Below, piece by piece: positions 7,301 to 7,463 of a DNA stretch of 7,463 nucleotides (positions are counted from its first letter, which is position 1; every line of letters starts with the position of its first letter). The notes under the pieces are model-generated. The model saw only the letters and a program-made list of their open reading frames with translations, was not told the origin of the DNA and searched no databases. Both the position numbers and the translations under genes were made by a program. Origin of the DNA: Ignavibacteriales bacterium (GTDB lineage: Bacteria; Bacteroidota; Ignavibacteria; Ignavibacteriales; Ignavibacteriaceae); assembly GCA_027347125.1 (NCBI GenBank), contig DAIERC010000078.1, positions 1 to 7,463 of the forward strand. Reading direction: 5' to 3'.

Positions 7301-7463
7301 AACCTATCTTGATGACAACACTGGCAACAGTACTGGGTTTGATTCCTCTTGCCATTGGCGTGGGCGGTGAAAAATCACAATCGCCGCTTGCAATTGCCGT
7401 TATAGGCGGATTATCAATTTCTACTTTCTTAACGCTTCTTTTTATCCCGACGTTATACACAAT
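4381..7463 (+). CDS. RND efflux permease, AcrB-like (3' end outside window)
   Basis: This is the proton-driven inner-membrane transporter of a tripartite exporter. The frame is open for 1027 codons to the window edge; the family is usually about 1020-1060 residues, so only the C-terminal tail is missing. TM1 is at about 11-29, followed by LPIDMLPNIQIPVV (33-46), typical of RND N-termini, and a large periplasmic pore domain. TM2-TM6 lie at about 333-482 and TM7 at about 536-554, then FFPDSDE (559-565) and the second periplasmic domain with a Gly/Ser-rich loop (615-627). TM8-TM12 begin at about 873. TM4 carries the proton-relay pair D398-D399 in LVDDSIVE. In TM10 the AcrB Lys940 position is Ser (S942, VVSNGILLVDY). 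The segments GRLVDDSIVELEAI and LLFMPLVVTIAIALFASFFVSRT place it in a subgroup common in Bacteroidota and Acidobacteria-like genomes. The start is four bases after the adaptor stop with no strong SD site, suggesting translational coupling. Drug, lipid or metal substrate is undetermined. Confidence 0.95.
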   Translation, partial: MWLTRLALKYPITTLMAAIAVFVLGFVSFMQLPIDMLPNIQIPVVSVITFNSGAGPVDMEQTVTVPIERAVSSTNDVSYVQSSTREGVSQVRVYFNWDASTDIGLIDVIQKVNRVLNLLPTAASQPLVLRFDVTNIPVCTVALNGDLSQRALYDLAYNVIEPQLEHLPGVAFAQVVGGQIREIHVSVNRNRLEALNLTLQDVNAAVSTSNLIVPSGDLKSGVFDYSLKTESQFNVVEPIGNVVIKTINGVPIRIRDVARVEDSYMEQTEVVRNNGKPGVILRVQKTSGGNTVDVVNAVVKALTNLRDVPPSVKASLGLDQSTYIKQSMNGLKQEAILGALLATFVIILFLRNSKSALIVFLAIPLSILVTFIFFRFSSTTLNIMTFGGLALGIGRLVDDSIVELEAITRHYGTMSGQKVGKMQATLDAALEVASPIFISTLTTVIVFLPVIFLTGIAKLLFMPLVVTIAIALFASFFVSRTVTPLMCYKYLNAEREADPNSPKLSHRLQIKAKNFLDRIDDFYQRVLVYALKHRRIIIFGVLGFALISLLLFKFVGTEFFPDSDESQFSIQVRLPVGTRIEETTKFVERIENIIKKNVPETQTIISDIGVPSARSGSLFGGNSGGHSANVSVSLVTSDERSRSVFDIIKALRPKLSMLPGAQIFINPGGFLRFLLNFGSSAPIDVIISGEDFDTANKLAQQISDIVKSTRGATDVQISRELNLPELRIIIDRDKAGSMGVNVQQISNTISTAISGSVASIYTDPSSGNQYNILVRLSEDYRNKIDDIKSLTVMNSQGQLVKLGGLVDVKLTKSPIQIDRRYQERIVEVTGNVSGRDLGSVSQEIQEKLSNIHVPSGFQVKMSGNIEQQQKTFGDLGLALLLAIVLVYMVMASQFQSLIDPFIIMFTVPLGMVGVIWALFLTSTTLSVTSFEGVIVMIGIVVSNGILLVDYTNKLRKSGVELHEAVIRAGRTRLKPILMTTLATVLGLIPLAIGVGGEKSQSPLAIAVIGGLSISTFLTLLFIPTLYT

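Noticed and set aside
1..7463. CRISPR array, tRNA, rRNA, insertion sequence or phage module
   Set aside because: Two repeat copies only (101-126, 178-203), with no regular spacing beyond them. No cloverleaf, rRNA-like or transposase-like sequence was recognised on either strand.

Overview
The window looks like part of a chromosome from a Gram-negative bacterium, moderately AT-rich, with purine-rich Shine-Dalgarno (SD) sites in front of most genes. The RND permease type, the DeoC subtype and the overall protein style suggest the Bacteroidota/Chlorobi/Ignavibacteria group. Clear SD sites argue mildly for an Ignavibacteria-like member over classical Bacteroidetes. This placement is inference from reading, not from a search.

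Positions 1-300 hold no intact gene. They contain a 26-base direct repeat (25 of 26 identical), a small imperfect hairpin, and short peptide stretches in shifting frames that vaguely recall the C-terminus of an alpha/beta-hydrolase. A GNAT-family N-acetyltransferase lies at 300-1028 (-). An AT-rich stretch of about 430 bases (1029-1457) follows, without a convincing gene. At 1458-2150 (+) is a charged, probably helical protein of unknown function. It has a good SD site and ATG but is broken at codon 13 by an in-frame TAA, after which the frame stays open for over 200 codons. A GC-rich hairpin (2183-2205) separates it from the convergent deoC gene (deoxyribose-phosphate aldolase, 2229-2948, -).

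The right half is an RND efflux operon on the + strand. A periplasmic adaptor (membrane fusion protein, 3270-4376) is followed after only 4 bases by an RND inner-membrane permease (4381 to the window edge, 1027 codons visible, missing only its last residues). These two would form the inner-membrane and periplasmic parts of a proton-driven tripartite exporter. No outer-membrane channel gene or regulator gene is visible; either could lie beyond 7463 or elsewhere. The 321-base divergent region between deoC and the operon holds three closely spaced inverted repeats (3143-3203) that overlap possible promoters for both directions.

I found no rRNA, tRNA, CRISPR array, insertion sequence or phage gene, and no evidence for a wholly new multi-gene system. 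The best leads are the nonsense-interrupted unknown gene, the inverted-repeat cluster before the efflux operon, the permease's non-standard TM10 relay site, and the decayed repeat-bearing left edge.
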